From Blastococcus sp. URHD0036 (lineage in GTDB: Bacteria > Actinomycetota > Actinomycetes > Mycobacteriales > Geodermatophilaceae), in contig NZ_KL370778.1 of NCBI RefSeq assembly GCF_000701365.1, positions 124,001-188,000 on the forward strand: a DNA stretch of 64,000 nucleotides, read 5' to 3'. This document shows positions 16,717 through 25,542 of this stretch, in pieces (positions within the stretch are counted from its first letter, which is position 1; each line of letters begins with the position of its first letter). The notes beneath the pieces are model-generated. The model was not told the DNA's origin. It worked only from the letters and a program-made list of their open reading frames with translations, and ran no database searches. The translations under genes and the position numbers were made by a program.

Positions 16717-17550
16717 GTGACCGCCCCGCTCGCCCCGCTGGTCGACACCCTCCACCCGGACGGACCGGTCCGCCTCGCCGCGGAGGCCGTACGGCTGGCC
16801 TACGACGAGCGGGTGGTCGTCCACGACGTCGACCTCGCCCTCACCGAGGGCTCGTTCACCGCGATCGTCGGCCCCAACGGCTGCGGCAAGTCCACCCTGC
16901 TCAAGGCGCTGGGCCGGCTGCTGCGGCCGACGTCGGGCCAGGTGCTGCTCGACGGCCGGGCGATCGCGAAGACCTCCACCCGCGACGTCGCCCGGGTGCT
17001 GGGGCTCCTGCCGCAGACGCCGATCGCCCCCGACGGGCTCACCGTGGCCGATCTCGTCGCGCGCGGCCGGCACCCGCACCAGAGCTGGCTGCGGCAGTGG
17101 TCCCGGGACGACGAGCAGGCCGTGGCCGCGGCGCTGACCTGGACCGACATGACCGAGCTCGCCGACCGGCCGGTGGAGGATCTGTCGGGCGGGCAGCGGC
17201 AGCGCGCGTGGATCTCCATGGCCCTGGCCCAGGGCACCGACCTGCTGCTGCTGGACGAGCCGACGACCTACCTGGACCTGGCCCACCAGATCGACGTCCT
17301 GGAGCTGGTCGCCCGCCTGCACGCCGAGCGCGGCCGGACGATCGTCGTCGTCCTGCACGACCTCAACCTGGCCGCCCGCTACGCGCAGCGGCTGGTCGCG
17401 ATGCGCGACGGCGTCCTCGTCGCCTCGGGGACGCCGGCCGAGGTGCTCACCGAGGAGCTCATGGCCGACGTGTTCGAGCTCGAGGCGCGGGTCGTGCCCG
17501 ATCCGGTCGCCGGCACCCCGATGGTCGTCCCGGTACGCCGCCTGCGGTGA
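16717..17550 (+). CDS. iron-siderophore ABC transporter ATP-binding protein
   Basis: This 277-residue ATPase energises the two FecCD permeases. Walker A GPNGCGKST lies near residue 54, signature LSGGQRQRAWISMALAQ near residue 157, Walker B LLLLDEPTTYLDL near residue 180 and the switch His in VVLHDLNLA near residue 211. The T-T-Y-L-D-L form after Walker B is typical of FepC/FhuC-type siderophore ATPases. GTG 16717 is the start that best fits the family length. It is the last gene of the plus-strand operon and ends 4 bases from the convergent siderophore-interacting protein. Confidence 0.93.
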   Translation: MTAPLAPLVDTLHPDGPVRLAAEAVRLAYDERVVVHDVDLALTEGSFTAIVGPNGCGKSTLLKALGRLLRPTSGQVLLDGRAIAKTSTRDVARVLGLLPQTPIAPDGLTVADLVARGRHPHQSWLRQWSRDDEQAVAAALTWTDMTELADRPVEDLSGGQRQRAWISMALAQGTDLLLLDEPTTYLDLAHQIDVLELVARLHAERGRTIVVVLHDLNLAARYAQRLVAMRDGVLVASGTPAEVLTEELMADVFELEARVVPDPVAGTPMVVPVRRLR

Positions 17551-17554
17551 GCGG

Positions 17555-18502
17555 TCAGGCGGCGACGCCGACCCGCCAGTAGCCCATGAACGCCACCTCG
17601 TTGCGCGGGACGCCGAGGTCGGTGACCAGGTGCCGACGGAGCTGCTTGACCACGCCGGCCTCACCGGCGAGCCAGGCGTAGCACCCGGCGGTCGCGTCGA
17701 CGTCCGGCACCTCCCAGAGCAGGTCGATGTCGTCCGGGCCGGCGTCCTCCACGACCTCGCCCGTCCGCCCCGGCGAGGCGATGCCCAGCTCGCACAGCGC
17801 CGCGTGCACCGCGGGGACCAGCAGCTCGCCGCGCGCGCGACCGCTGCGCGGCAGCCAGTGGACGGTCACCCCGGCCGGGACGTCGAGGGCCTGCTCGTCA
17901 CCGGTCTCGGGCACCTCCAGCAGCGCGACGACGCGGCGGCCCGGCGCCAGCCCCTCGAGGATCGCGCCGACCGCGGGCACCGCGGTCTCGTCGGCGGCCA
18001 GCAGCAGCGTGTGCGCGGTCGCCGGGGGCGCCCACTCGACGCCCCACATCCGCCCGGACCCGGGCCGGTCGGGGCCGAGGACGACCAGCCGGTCGCCGGG
18101 GACGGCCGCCGCGGCCCACGTGGCCGCCGGGCCGGCGTGCCCGCCGTCCACCCCGTGCAGGACGACGTCGACGTCGATCTCGGCGCGGTCCGGACGGGCC
18201 GCCCGGACGGTGTAGGTGCGCAGGAAGGGCCGGACCTCGTCGGGCAGGGCGCAGTAGGCGGCGTACCACTCGTCGCCCGGGACCAGGAGCTCCATGACGT
18301 CGGACCCCGGCTGCCGCGGCAGGACGAACTTGATCCGCTGGTCGTCGCCGGCCACGCCGAATCCGGCCAGCTCCGGGGCGCCCAGCGTCAGGCGCACCGT
18401 GCTCGGGCCCAGGCGCCGGCTCCCGGTGACGACCGTGTCGAAGAAGCGCCAGCCCGGCGCCTCGGCCTGGGCGACCTCGGTCGCTGCCTCGGTGGTCGTC
18501 AC
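17555..18502 (-). CDS. siderophore-interacting protein (FAD-dependent ferric-siderophore reductase)
   Basis: The 315-residue cytosolic flavoprotein of the ViuB/SIP family should reduce imported ferric siderophore to release Fe2+. R-T-Y-T-V-R near residue 95 is the FAD-binding motif, LLLAADETAVPAVGAIL is the nucleotide-side loop, and the C-terminal FMGYWRVG is the SIP signature. It converges on the uptake operon and has its own iron box 43 bases upstream (18545-18563), so uptake and release would be co-derepressed in iron shortage. Confidence 0.93.
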   Translation of the reverse strand: MTTTEAATEVAQAEAPGWRFFDTVVTGSRRLGPSTVRLTLGAPELAGFGVAGDDQRIKFVLPRQPGSDVMELLVPGDEWYAAYCALPDEVRPFLRTYTVRAARPDRAEIDVDVVLHGVDGGHAGPAATWAAAAVPGDRLVVLGPDRPGSGRMWGVEWAPPATAHTLLLAADETAVPAVGAILEGLAPGRRVVALLEVPETGDEQALDVPAGVTVHWLPRSGRARGELLVPAVHAALCELGIASPGRTGEVVEDAGPDDIDLLWEVPDVDATAGCYAWLAGEAGVVKQLRRHLVTDLGVPRNEVAFMGYWRVGVAA

Positions 18503-18544
18503 GGGCGGCCCTCTCCCTCGGCGCCGACCCGGGCGGACGGCGGA

Positions 18545-18563
18545 TCAGGTGAGGCTAACCTTC
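18545..18563 (-). promoter_or_regulatory. IdeR/DmdR-type iron box
   Basis: TCAGGTGAGGCTAACCTTC agrees with TWAGGTWAGSCTWACCTWA at about 16 of 19 positions. It lies upstream of the minus-strand siderophore-interacting protein and downstream of the VOC gene, so it controls the former. Confidence 0.75.
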
Positions 18564-18585
18564 CTCCGCCGTCCGCGGAACCCCG

Positions 18586-18984
18586 TCACTGGACGGCGGC
18601 GGGGTCCATCCACATGACCTCCCAGACGTGCCCGTCCGGGTCGGCGAAGCTGACGCCGTACATGAAGCCGTGGTCCTGGGCGGGCTTCCACGGCTTGCCG
18701 CCCGAGGCCAGCGCCCGGGTGAGGAGCTCGTCGGCCTCCTCGCGGCTGCCCGCCGAGATGCAGGTGAGCTGCGTGGTCGCCGCGGCCGGGTCGCCGATCG
18801 GGCCGGTCACGAAGTCGGCGAACCGGTCATGGGTCAGGAGCATCACCACGATGTTCTCGTCGACGACGACCGAGGTGGTCCGCTCGTCGGAGAACTGGTC
18901 GTTGAACGCGAAGCCGAGGCCCGCGTAGAAGGCCCGCGAGGCGGCGAGGTCGGCGACCGGCAGGTTGAGGAAGACCATGCGCAT
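18586..18984 (-). CDS. VOC-superfamily (glyoxalase-like) protein
   Basis: The 132-residue single-module protein has paired beta-alpha-beta-beta-beta repeats. It opens MRMVFLNLPVADLAASRAFYAGLGF and closes DPDGHVWEVMWMDP, the usual VOC ends. Such proteins are metal-dependent lyases/isomerases or drug-binding proteins; HGFMYGVSFADPDGHVWE resembles the YaeR/PhnB-like subgroup rather than true glyoxalase I. Ligand residues beyond the terminal Glu are not certain. It is monocistronic. Confidence 0.85.
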   Translation of the reverse strand: MRMVFLNLPVADLAASRAFYAGLGFAFNDQFSDERTTSVVVDENIVVMLLTHDRFADFVTGPIGDPAAATTQLTCISAGSREEADELLTRALASGGKPWKPAQDHGFMYGVSFADPDGHVWEVMWMDPAAVQ

Positions 18985-19113
18985 GACGTGCTCCTTGTCG
19001 TGGGGGGCCCGGGTGGCCCGTCAGCGTTACAGACGCACGGTGCGGCCGGAACTGATCGGCGCATCCACCCCCGGTCGGATGCGGCCGGCCGGGGCAGCGG
19101 GGACCCTCGACGC

Positions 19114-19494
19114 GTGACCGAACCGCGCCCGCCGTGGTCTCCGCGCCGGCGGCGGACGCTGATCGGCCTCGGGCTGGCCGCGGTCCTCTTCGGGCTCGCC
19201 GGGTTCGGCCTGCCCGACCAGTACGGCGTCACCTCGCTGTTCCTCGCCGCCCTGGCCGCGTTCCTGCTCGTCGTCGCCACGATCGTGTTCGTCGCCGTCC
19301 CCGGGCCCGGCACGGTCGACGTCCTGCTCCGCTCGCTCACGCTCTCCAGCGCCGTCCTGGTGGTCGCCGTCCTCCTCGTGCTGTCCACCGCCGGGGAGCC
19401 GCTGCGCTGGGTCTGGGTGCTCGCCGCGGTCGCCGCGGTGGCCTGGGTGGCGACGGCCTTCTGGCTGACCCGTCGCGACGGCCCGGCCGGCTGA
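19114..19494 (+). CDS. small membrane protein, four predicted helices (hypothetical)
   Basis: The 126-residue protein is almost wholly membrane: four hydrophobic segments (LIGLGLAAVLFGLAGFGL, LFLAALAAFLLVVATIVFV, LTLSSAVLVVAVLLVL, WVWVLAAVAAVAWVATAFWL) after a short Arg-rich start. No family recognised. GTG 19114 is chosen because it gives a short basic cytoplasmic end. It is 17 bases upstream of the thioesterase gene and probably co-transcribed. Confidence 0.7.
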   Translation: MTEPRPPWSPRRRRTLIGLGLAAVLFGLAGFGLPDQYGVTSLFLAALAAFLLVVATIVFVAVPGPGTVDVLLRSLTLSSAVLVVAVLLVLSTAGEPLRWVWVLAAVAAVAWVATAFWLTRRDGPAG

Positions 19495-19511
19495 CCGGCG
19501 ACACTGCCGGG

Positions 19512-20300
19512 GTGGAGCTGCCCCCCGCCCTCTACCTGCCCGACGGCGCCGGCTTCCTCGCCACCGCCCTCACGATCGGGCCGTGGGACCCCGGCCTGCA
19601 GCACGCCGGCCCGCCGGCCGCACTGCTCGCCCGCGAGGTCGAGCGGACCAGCCAGGTACCCGGCGGCCAGACCGTCCGGCTGGCCTACGACATCCTCGGG
19701 CCGGTCCCCGTCGGACCCGTCCGCGTGACCGGCCGCGTCCTGCGCCCCGGCCGCCGGGTGGAGCTGGTGGAGGCGACCCTCGAGGCCGACGGTGCACCCC
19801 GCATGCGGGTCACGGCCTGGCGGCTGCGCACGCGGGAGACGTCCCCGGTCGACGTCCTCGCACCGGACGCGCCCCACCCGGCCGGCCCCGACGCCGGCCA
19901 GGCGGAGACGGCGGGCTTCTTCTCCACCGACGTCGCCTACCACCGCGCGCTGGAGTGGCGCTTCACGGCCGGCTCGTTCAACTCCCCCGGCCCCGCGGCG
20001 GCCTGGACCCGGCCGCTGGTGCCGCTGGTCGAGGGCGAGGCGATCACGCCGCTGCAGCACCTGCTGGTGATGACCGACGCGGCCAGCGGCATCTCCGCCG
20101 AGCTGGACTGGACGCGGGCCACCTTCGCCAACGTCGACCTCACCGTGTCGCTGTACCGGCAGCCCGCCGGGGAGTGGCTGGCCATGGACGCCGTCACCTC
20201 GCTCGGCCCGGCCGGCGCGGCGCAGTGCTTCGCCGACCTCTACGACGGCACCGGCCGGATCGGCCGCTCCGCGGCGTCGCTGTTCGTCGAACCCCGCTGA
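19512..20300 (+). CDS. acyl-CoA thioesterase-like (double hotdog) protein
   Basis: The 262-residue protein has two hotdog halves, as in actinobacterial TesB-like thioesterases. The N-half contains GLQHAGPPAALLAREVER and TVRLAYDILGPVPVGPVRV; the C-half contains SFNSPGPAAAWTRPLVPLVEGEAITPLQHLLVMTDAASGIS, in which the D-x-x-S-G segment is at the position of the catalytic Asp. It should hydrolyse acyl-CoA thioesters; the physiological substrate is unknown. GTG 19512 is used. The MscS gene follows after 54 bases. Confidence 0.82.
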   Translation: MELPPALYLPDGAGFLATALTIGPWDPGLQHAGPPAALLAREVERTSQVPGGQTVRLAYDILGPVPVGPVRVTGRVLRPGRRVELVEATLEADGAPRMRVTAWRLRTRETSPVDVLAPDAPHPAGPDAGQAETAGFFSTDVAYHRALEWRFTAGSFNSPGPAAAWTRPLVPLVEGEAITPLQHLLVMTDAASGISAELDWTRATFANVDLTVSLYRQPAGEWLAMDAVTSLGPAGAAQCFADLYDGTGRIGRSAASLFVEPR

Positions 20301-20354
20301 GCAGCCCTCCCCGCCGGAGTGGCCACTTCGGCGGGAGGTGCGAGGCTGGACCCC

Positions 20355-21245
20355 GTGCAACCGCTGGACGACCTGCTGGAATGGCTCTCGGGCCGCGGCC
20401 TGGAGATCGTGCTGATCATCCTGGCCTCGGTGCTGCTCGCTCGCTTCGTGGCCTGGACCGGCAGGAAGATCACCGACGACATCGACCGCCGCTCCACCGG
20501 CGGGGACGCGCTCGTCCGCTCCGAGGCCGCCAAGCACCGCCACTCGCTGACCCAGGTCATCACCTGGACGCTGATCGTCCTGATCTACACCGTGGCGGCG
20601 TTCTTCGTGCTGGACCGGCTCGGCGTCCCGGTGACCGGCCTGGTCGCCCCGGCCACCGTGCTCGGCGTGGGCCTGGGCTTCGGCGCCCAGCGGATCGTCG
20701 GCGACGTCCTGGCCGGGTTCTTCATCATCACCGAGCGGCAGTACGGCTTCGGGGACGTCGTCTCCATCCAGGTCGTGGGCGGCGGCGACCCGGCCCGCGG
20801 GACCGTCGAGGACGTGACGCTGCGGGTCACCCGCCTGCGGTCGGCCGACGGCGAGGTCATCACCCTGCCGAACGGGCAGATCGTGAAGGTCGTCAACCTC
20901 TCCCGGGACTGGGCCCGCGCGGTGGTCGACGTCCCCGTGCCGTCGACCGTCGACGTCGGCAAGGTCAACGACCTGCTGCGCGGCGTCGGGCGCGAGGCGT
21001 TCGCCGACCCGGCGCTGCGGCCGCTGCTGCTGGACGAGCCCTCGGTGATGGGCGTGGAGAGCCTCGGCCTGGAGGAGGTCAACGTCCGGATGGTGGCCCG
21101 CACGCTGCCCGGCAAGCAGTTCGAGGTCGGCCGCGACCTGCGGGCGCGCGTGGTGCTCGCCTTCCGCCGCCAGGGCGTCACGGTGCCCGTCACCACCGGG
21201 GACGCCGCCGTCGCCGCCGCGCCCGCCCCCGGCGGCGACGAGTGA
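20355..21245 (+). CDS. mechanosensitive channel, MscS family
   Basis: The 296-residue inner-membrane channel has two N-terminal helices (about residues 13-30 and 65-90), then the pore-lining Gly/Ala-rich TM3 TVLGVGLGFGAQRIVGDVLAGFFIITERQYGFGDVV near residue 110, the beta domain (GTVEDVTLRVTRLRSADGEVITLPNGQI) and an alpha/beta C-terminal domain. It should open under membrane tension to release solutes in hypo-osmotic shock. GTG 20355 keeps the first helix at the start. The stop overlaps the next GTG (GTGA). Confidence 0.92.
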   Translation: MQPLDDLLEWLSGRGLEIVLIILASVLLARFVAWTGRKITDDIDRRSTGGDALVRSEAAKHRHSLTQVITWTLIVLIYTVAAFFVLDRLGVPVTGLVAPATVLGVGLGFGAQRIVGDVLAGFFIITERQYGFGDVVSIQVVGGGDPARGTVEDVTLRVTRLRSADGEVITLPNGQIVKVVNLSRDWARAVVDVPVPSTVDVGKVNDLLRGVGREAFADPALRPLLLDEPSVMGVESLGLEEVNVRMVARTLPGKQFEVGRDLRARVVLAFRRQGVTVPVTTGDAAVAAAPAPGGDE

Positions 21246-21745
21246 CCGGCCCCGGCGACCAGCGCCGCGACGAGCCGGCCCGCACGATGCCGACCGCTCC
21301 GGCGCCGACGGTGTCCACGGCGCCCGCGGAGGGCCCCCGTCGCTGGTGGGCGGCGATCCCCCGGAAGCTCGGCCGGGCCCGCACGTCGACCGTCGTCCTC
21401 GCCGTCCTCTTCGTCGCGATCGGGATCCTCTACCTGTACGTCCGCCCGGAGACCGCCGATCCGGCACCGGCCGGCGATCCTGTCGACGTGGCGGTGGTGC
21501 CGGCCCCGGACAGCACGCCGCCCGCCGAGCCGGCGCCGACGACGACGGCGCCCAGCACCTCGGCCCGGCCGACGACGTCGGCGCCGGCCACCAGCGAGGC
21601 TCCCGAGGAGAGCGGCGAGCCGGAGCCGACGGACGACACGGAGACCTCGGCGCCGGAGTCCTCGGCGCCGGAGTCCTCGTCCTCCCCCAGCCGGACGGCG
21701 ACGACCAGCCGCGCCTCCACCAGCAGTTCCGCGCCGGAGACCTGA
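21242..21745 (+). CDS. single-pass membrane protein with Ser/Thr/Pro-rich outer tail (hypothetical)
   Basis: The 167-residue protein has a cytosolic N-terminus of about 45 residues, one membrane helix (STVVLAVLFVAIGILYLYV, near residues 49-67) and a long low-complexity outside tail rich in Thr, Ser, Pro, Glu with repeated A-P-E-S-S. Such tails are usual O-mannosylation targets in actinobacteria. No domain recognised. Its GTG overlaps the MscS stop, so it is translationally coupled to the channel and may be an accessory part of it. Confidence 0.75.
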   Translation: MTGPGDQRRDEPARTMPTAPAPTVSTAPAEGPRRWWAAIPRKLGRARTSTVVLAVLFVAIGILYLYVRPETADPAPAGDPVDVAVVPAPDSTPPAEPAPTTTAPSTSARPTTSAPATSEAPEESGEPEPTDDTETSAPESSAPESSSSPSRTATTSRASTSSSAPET

Positions 21746-21797
21746 CCGACCGCCGCGACCCCTGTGACGGGTGGGGCGACGGGCGGACTATCTTCTG

Positions 21798-21885
21798 CGG
21801 TGGCTCACGAGAGGCAGCGACAAGCACCTGGCTGGCTGCCCGGCAACCTCCACTCCGTCCGAGGTGCTCCAGGGGAAGAGCCGGT
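21798..21885 (+). ncRNA. SAM riboswitch (SAM-I/SAM-IV clan, most like SAM-IV)
   Basis: The leader of metY carries the SAM-clan core: GAGAGGCAGCGAC on the 5' side, GCTGCCCGGCAACCT in the middle, and a closing stem with GGCTC (21802-21806) pairing GAGCC (21878-21882). A second stem pairs GCACCT with AGGTGC. In actinobacteria SAM-IV leaders precede metY-type genes and lower their expression when SAM is abundant. Choice of SAM-IV over SAM-I is by context and memory of the consensus; exact ends are approximate. Confidence 0.82.
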
Positions 21886-21960
21886 CGGACGGCGCCCGCC
21901 GCCCGGCAAGACGGGGTTCCGGTGCGCCGCCGGGTCTCCCGAGCGAGAGGAGACCGGCGC

Positions 21961-23253
21961 ATGACCGATCCGCAGAGCTGGAGCTTCGAGACCCGGCAGA
22001 TCCACGCCGGCACGAGCCCCGACCCGACCACCGGCGCCCGCGCGCTGCCCATCTACGCCACGACCAGCTACCAGTTCCGCGACGCCCAGCACGCCGCCGA
22101 CCTGTTCGCGCTGGCCGAGATGGGCAACATCTACACCCGGATCATGAACCCGACGCAGGACGCGCTGGAGCAGCGCGTCGCGTCGCTGGAGGGCGGCGTC
22201 GCCGCGCTCGCGGTGGCCAGCGGCCAGGCCGCGGAGACCCTCGCGATCCTCAACATCGCCGAGGCCGGCAGCCACGTCGTCGCGTCCGCCTCGCTGTACG
22301 GCGGCACGTACAACCTGCTGCACCACTCGCTGCCCAAGCTCGGCGTCACGGTGTCCTTCGTCGAGGACCCGGACGACCCGGAGAACTGGCAGTCGCTGGT
22401 CCAGGAGAACACCAAGGCCTTCTACGCCGAGACGATCGGCAACCCGAAGGGCGACATCCTCGACATCAGCGCGGTGTCGGAGGTCGCGCACCGCAACGGC
22501 GTCCCACTGATCGTGGACAACACCATCGCCACGCCGTACCTGATCCGGCCGATCGAGTTCGGCGCCGACATCGTCGTCCACTCGGCGACCAAGTACCTGG
22601 GCGGGCACGGCACCGCCATCGCCGGCCTGATCGTCGACTCGGGCAACTTCGACTGGACCGGCGGCAAGTTCCCCGGCTTCACCACGCCCGACCCGACGTA
22701 CCACGGCGTGGTCTACGCCTCCCTCGGTGCGCCGGCGTTCGCGCTCAAGGCCCGGGTGCAGCTGCTCCGCGACCTCGGCCCGGCGATCAGCCCGTTCAAC
22801 GCGTTCCTCGTGGTGCAGGGCATCGAGACGCTGTCGCTGCGCATGGAGCGGCACGTGGAGAACGCGCTCAAGGTGGCGCAGTTCCTCGAGGGCCACGACG
22901 CCGTCGACCGGGTCAACTACCCCGGCCTGGCGTCGTCGCCGTGGCACACGGCCCAGCAGAAGTACGCACCCAAGGGCGCCGGCGCGGTGCTGACCTTCGA
23001 GCTGCACGGCGGCGTCGAGGCCGGCAAGCGCTTCGTCGACGCGCTGGAGCTGCACAGCCACGTGGCCAACATCGGCGACGTGCGCAGCCTGGTCATCCAC
23101 CCCGCGTCGACGACGCACTCCCAGCTCACGCCGGAGGAGCAGCTCACCACCGGCGTCACCCCGGGCCTGGTCCGCCTCGCGGTCGGCCTGGAGGGCATCG
23201 AGGACATCCTCGCCGACCTGGAGGCCGGCTTCCGCGCCGCCAAGGACGCCTGA
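21961..23253 (+). CDS. metY: O-acetylhomoserine aminocarboxypropyltransferase / sulfhydrylase
   Basis: This PLP enzyme (430 residues, the usual MetY length) makes homocysteine directly from O-acetylhomoserine and sulfide. Cys/Met-metabolism PLP motifs are in place: SGQAAETLAIL, VDNTIATPYLIRPIEFGAD and the Schiff-base Lys at about residue 211 in HSATKYLGGHG, with the late SLVIHPASTTH block typical of the family. ATG 21961 is preceded by GAGAGGAGA. The gene is under the SAM riboswitch and 1 base ahead of metX, so the direct sulfhydrylation branch of methionine synthesis is complete here. Confidence 0.95.
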   Translation: MTDPQSWSFETRQIHAGTSPDPTTGARALPIYATTSYQFRDAQHAADLFALAEMGNIYTRIMNPTQDALEQRVASLEGGVAALAVASGQAAETLAILNIAEAGSHVVASASLYGGTYNLLHHSLPKLGVTVSFVEDPDDPENWQSLVQENTKAFYAETIGNPKGDILDISAVSEVAHRNGVPLIVDNTIATPYLIRPIEFGADIVVHSATKYLGGHGTAIAGLIVDSGNFDWTGGKFPGFTTPDPTYHGVVYASLGAPAFALKARVQLLRDLGPAISPFNAFLVVQGIETLSLRMERHVENALKVAQFLEGHDAVDRVNYPGLASSPWHTAQQKYAPKGAGAVLTFELHGGVEAGKRFVDALELHSHVANIGDVRSLVIHPASTTHSQLTPEEQLTTGVTPGLVRLAVGLEGIEDILADLEAGFRAAKDA

Positions 23254-23254
23254 G

Positions 23255-24370
23255 GTGTCCGGGGTCCGGGACGCCGGACCGGCGTCCCGGGCCCCCGGCG
23301 GCTGGCGGGACGGCGACCCGGTCGGCAACCGCCTGTTCCTCGACCTCGAGGGGCCGGTCGCGCTGGAGCGCGGCGGGGTGCTGCCCGGCGTCCGCGTCGC
23401 CTACGAGACCTGGGGGACGCTCGCCTCGGACGGCGGCAACGCGGTCCTCGTCGAGCACGCCCTGACCGGCGACAGCCACCTGGCCGGGCCGGCCGGGCCC
23501 GGGCACCCCACGGCCGGCTGGTGGGAGGGGCTCGTCGGTCCCGGCGCCCCGCTGGACACCGACCGGCTGTTCGTCGTCTGCGCCAACGTGCTCGGCGGCT
23601 GCCAGGGCAGCACGGGCCCGTCGTCGACCGCACCGGACGGCGCCCCGTGGGGGTCCCGCTTCCCCGCTGTCACGGTCGCCGACCAGGTGGCGGTGGAGGC
23701 GGCGGTGGCCGACGCGCTCGGCGTCCACCGGTGGGCCGCGGTGCTCGGCGGCTCCATGGGCGGGATGCGGGCCCTGGAGTGGGCGGTGGCGCACCCCGAG
23801 CGGGTCGGCGCGCTGTTCTTCCTGGCCTCCGGCGCCGCGGTCACCGCCGACCAGCTCGGCACCCAGACCACCCAGCAGACCGCGATCCGCGCGGACCCGG
23901 CCTGGGCCGGCGGGGACCACCTCCCGGGTCCCGGGCCGGTCGCCGGGCTCGGCGTCGCCCGGCGGATCGCGCACCTGACCTACCGCAGCGCGCTGGAGCT
24001 CGAGGAGCGGTTCGGCGCGGCCGTGCAGGACGACGGCCGGTTCGCCGTCGCCTCCTACCTCGACCACCACGCCGACAAGCTGGCCGGGCGGTTCGACCCG
24101 GGCAGCTACGTGGTGCTCACCGAGTCGATGAACACCTGGGACGTCGGCCGTGGCCGCGGCGGCGTCGAGGCGGCGCTGGCCCGCGTGACCGCCCGGGCCG
24201 TCGTCGCCGGGGTCGACAGCGACCGGCTGTACCCCCTGGCGCTGCAGCAGCAGGTGGCCGACGCCCTCGGCGTCCCGCTCCGGGTGATCGCCTCCCCGTA
24301 CGGCCACGACGGTTTCCTCATCGAGATCGACGCGGTCGGCGCCCTGGTCCGCGAGCTGCTGGGCACCTGA
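23255..24370 (+). CDS. metX: homoserine O-acetyltransferase
   Basis: The 371-residue alpha/beta-hydrolase-fold enzyme transfers acetyl from acetyl-CoA to homoserine, giving the MetY substrate. NVLGGCQGSTGPSS lies near residue 112, the nucleophile Ser near residue 167 in GGSMGGMRALEW, and the catalytic His in SPYGHDGFLIE near the C-terminus. GTG 23255 starts one base after the metY stop. Both genes are presumably controlled by the upstream SAM riboswitch. Distinguishing acetyl from succinyl transfer needs experiment, but actinobacterial homologues are acetyltransferases. Confidence 0.95.
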   Translation: MSGVRDAGPASRAPGGWRDGDPVGNRLFLDLEGPVALERGGVLPGVRVAYETWGTLASDGGNAVLVEHALTGDSHLAGPAGPGHPTAGWWEGLVGPGAPLDTDRLFVVCANVLGGCQGSTGPSSTAPDGAPWGSRFPAVTVADQVAVEAAVADALGVHRWAAVLGGSMGGMRALEWAVAHPERVGALFFLASGAAVTADQLGTQTTQQTAIRADPAWAGGDHLPGPGPVAGLGVARRIAHLTYRSALELEERFGAAVQDDGRFAVASYLDHHADKLAGRFDPGSYVVLTESMNTWDVGRGRGGVEAALARVTARAVVAGVDSDRLYPLALQQQVADALGVPLRVIASPYGHDGFLIEIDAVGALVRELLGT

Positions 24371-24390
24371 CCCCCCGGTCGCCCCCTCGA

Positions 24391-24447
24391 CGAGATCTGC
24401 AACCTCGTCGCCATCAGCGCCCGATGGCGACGACCGTGCAGATCTCG
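24391..24447. terminator. long hairpin, palindrome family A
   Basis: Arms 24391-24415 and 24423-24447 (CGAGATCTGCA...TCGTCGCCATC) pair at 22 of 25 positions around a 7-base loop. The hairpin lies 20 bases after the metX stop and ahead of the next gene. Nearly the same sequence recurs at 45647-45703, and a shorter TGTGCACTCGTC relative at 59271-59319. A terminator role is inferred; a dispersed repeat origin is possible. Confidence 0.75.
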
Positions 24448-24521
24448 CGGAGGAAACGGGGGCGCAACACGGCGGGCGGAGAGTCGGGGCCCGATCCCGC
24501 CGTCCCCGAGGAGAGCGTCCC

Positions 24522-25496
24522 GTGCCCGAGCCGACCGTCCCGCTGATCGACCTGACCGACTGGTACGGCGGGGACCCCGCGGCCCGGCGCGACGTCGCCG
24601 AGCAGGTCGACCGGGCGCTGTCCGGCATCGGTTTCCTCCTCGTCACCGGCCACCGGCTGCGGCCGCCGCTGCTGGACGGCGTCCGCGAGCAGGCCCGCCG
24701 GTTCTTCGCCCTGCAGCCGGCGGCGAAGGCGCCCTACGCCTGCCGGGTCGGCGGCCGCGGCTGGATCCCGCCGGGCGCGGAGTCCAACGGCGCCTCCGAG
24801 GGGCTCGACACCCCGCCGGACCTCAAGGAGTCGTGGACGTTCGGCCCCGACGGCGCCCCCGGGCGGCTCGTCGGGACGGCGGAGGAGGCCTGGTACGGCG
24901 CCAACACCTGGCCGGCGGAGGTGCCCGGCCTGCGGGCCGCCGGTCAGGCGTTCGGCGCGGCGGCCGGCGCCCTGGCCGACGACCTCCTCGAGGTCTTCTC
25001 CTCGGCGCTCGGCCTGCCGGAGGAGTTCTTCACCTCCCGCTGCGCCGCCCCGCCCTGGTCGGTCAACCTCAACTGGTACCCGCCGCACAGCGCCGTCGGC
25101 ACCGTCTCCGACGACCAGTTCCGGATCGGCCCGCACTCGGACTTCGGCACGCTGACGATCCTGGACCGGGAGCCCGGCACCGGCGGCCTGCAGGTGTGCA
25201 CGGCCGAGGGCGACTGGGTGGACGCGCCGTTCGTCCCGGGCGCGCTCACGATCAACACCGGCGACCTGCTGGCCCGCTGGACCGGCGACCGGTGGCGCTC
25301 CACGATGCACCGGGTGCTCCCGCCACCGGCCGACGTCCCGACCGAGGAACTGCTCTCCCTCGTCTTCTTCCACGAGGCCGACCCGGACGTCGTCGTGGAG
25401 ACGCTGCCCACGGCGGCCGCCGGCCCGACGTCGTACGAGCCGGTCACCGCCGGCGGGTTCCTGCGCTCCCGCCTCGAGTCGATCACCGTCGCGTAG
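24522..25496 (+). CDS. 2-oxoglutarate/Fe(II)-dependent dioxygenase, isopenicillin-N-synthase-like
   Basis: The 324-residue non-haem iron oxygenase has the N-terminal DIOX_N region (PLIDLTDWYGG, GIGFLLVTGH) and the C-terminal 2OG-FeII domain with the H-x-D pair in IGPHSDFGTLTIL, the distal iron His in STMHRVLPPP and a substrate/2OG-side region LSLVFFHEAD. NLNWYPP precedes the first His, as in this family. The substrate is unknown; homologues hydroxylate or cyclise small molecules. GTG 24522 is the start. It is 46 bases upstream of an XRE-cupin regulator that may control it. Confidence 0.88.
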   Translation: MPEPTVPLIDLTDWYGGDPAARRDVAEQVDRALSGIGFLLVTGHRLRPPLLDGVREQARRFFALQPAAKAPYACRVGGRGWIPPGAESNGASEGLDTPPDLKESWTFGPDGAPGRLVGTAEEAWYGANTWPAEVPGLRAAGQAFGAAAGALADDLLEVFSSALGLPEEFFTSRCAAPPWSVNLNWYPPHSAVGTVSDDQFRIGPHSDFGTLTILDREPGTGGLQVCTAEGDWVDAPFVPGALTINTGDLLARWTGDRWRSTMHRVLPPPADVPTEELLSLVFFHEADPDVVVETLPTAAAGPTSYEPVTAGGFLRSRLESITVA

Positions 25497-25542
25497 CGGC
25501 CGGGCGGGCGGCAGACGGGCCGGCGTGCGGCACCATGGCCCC

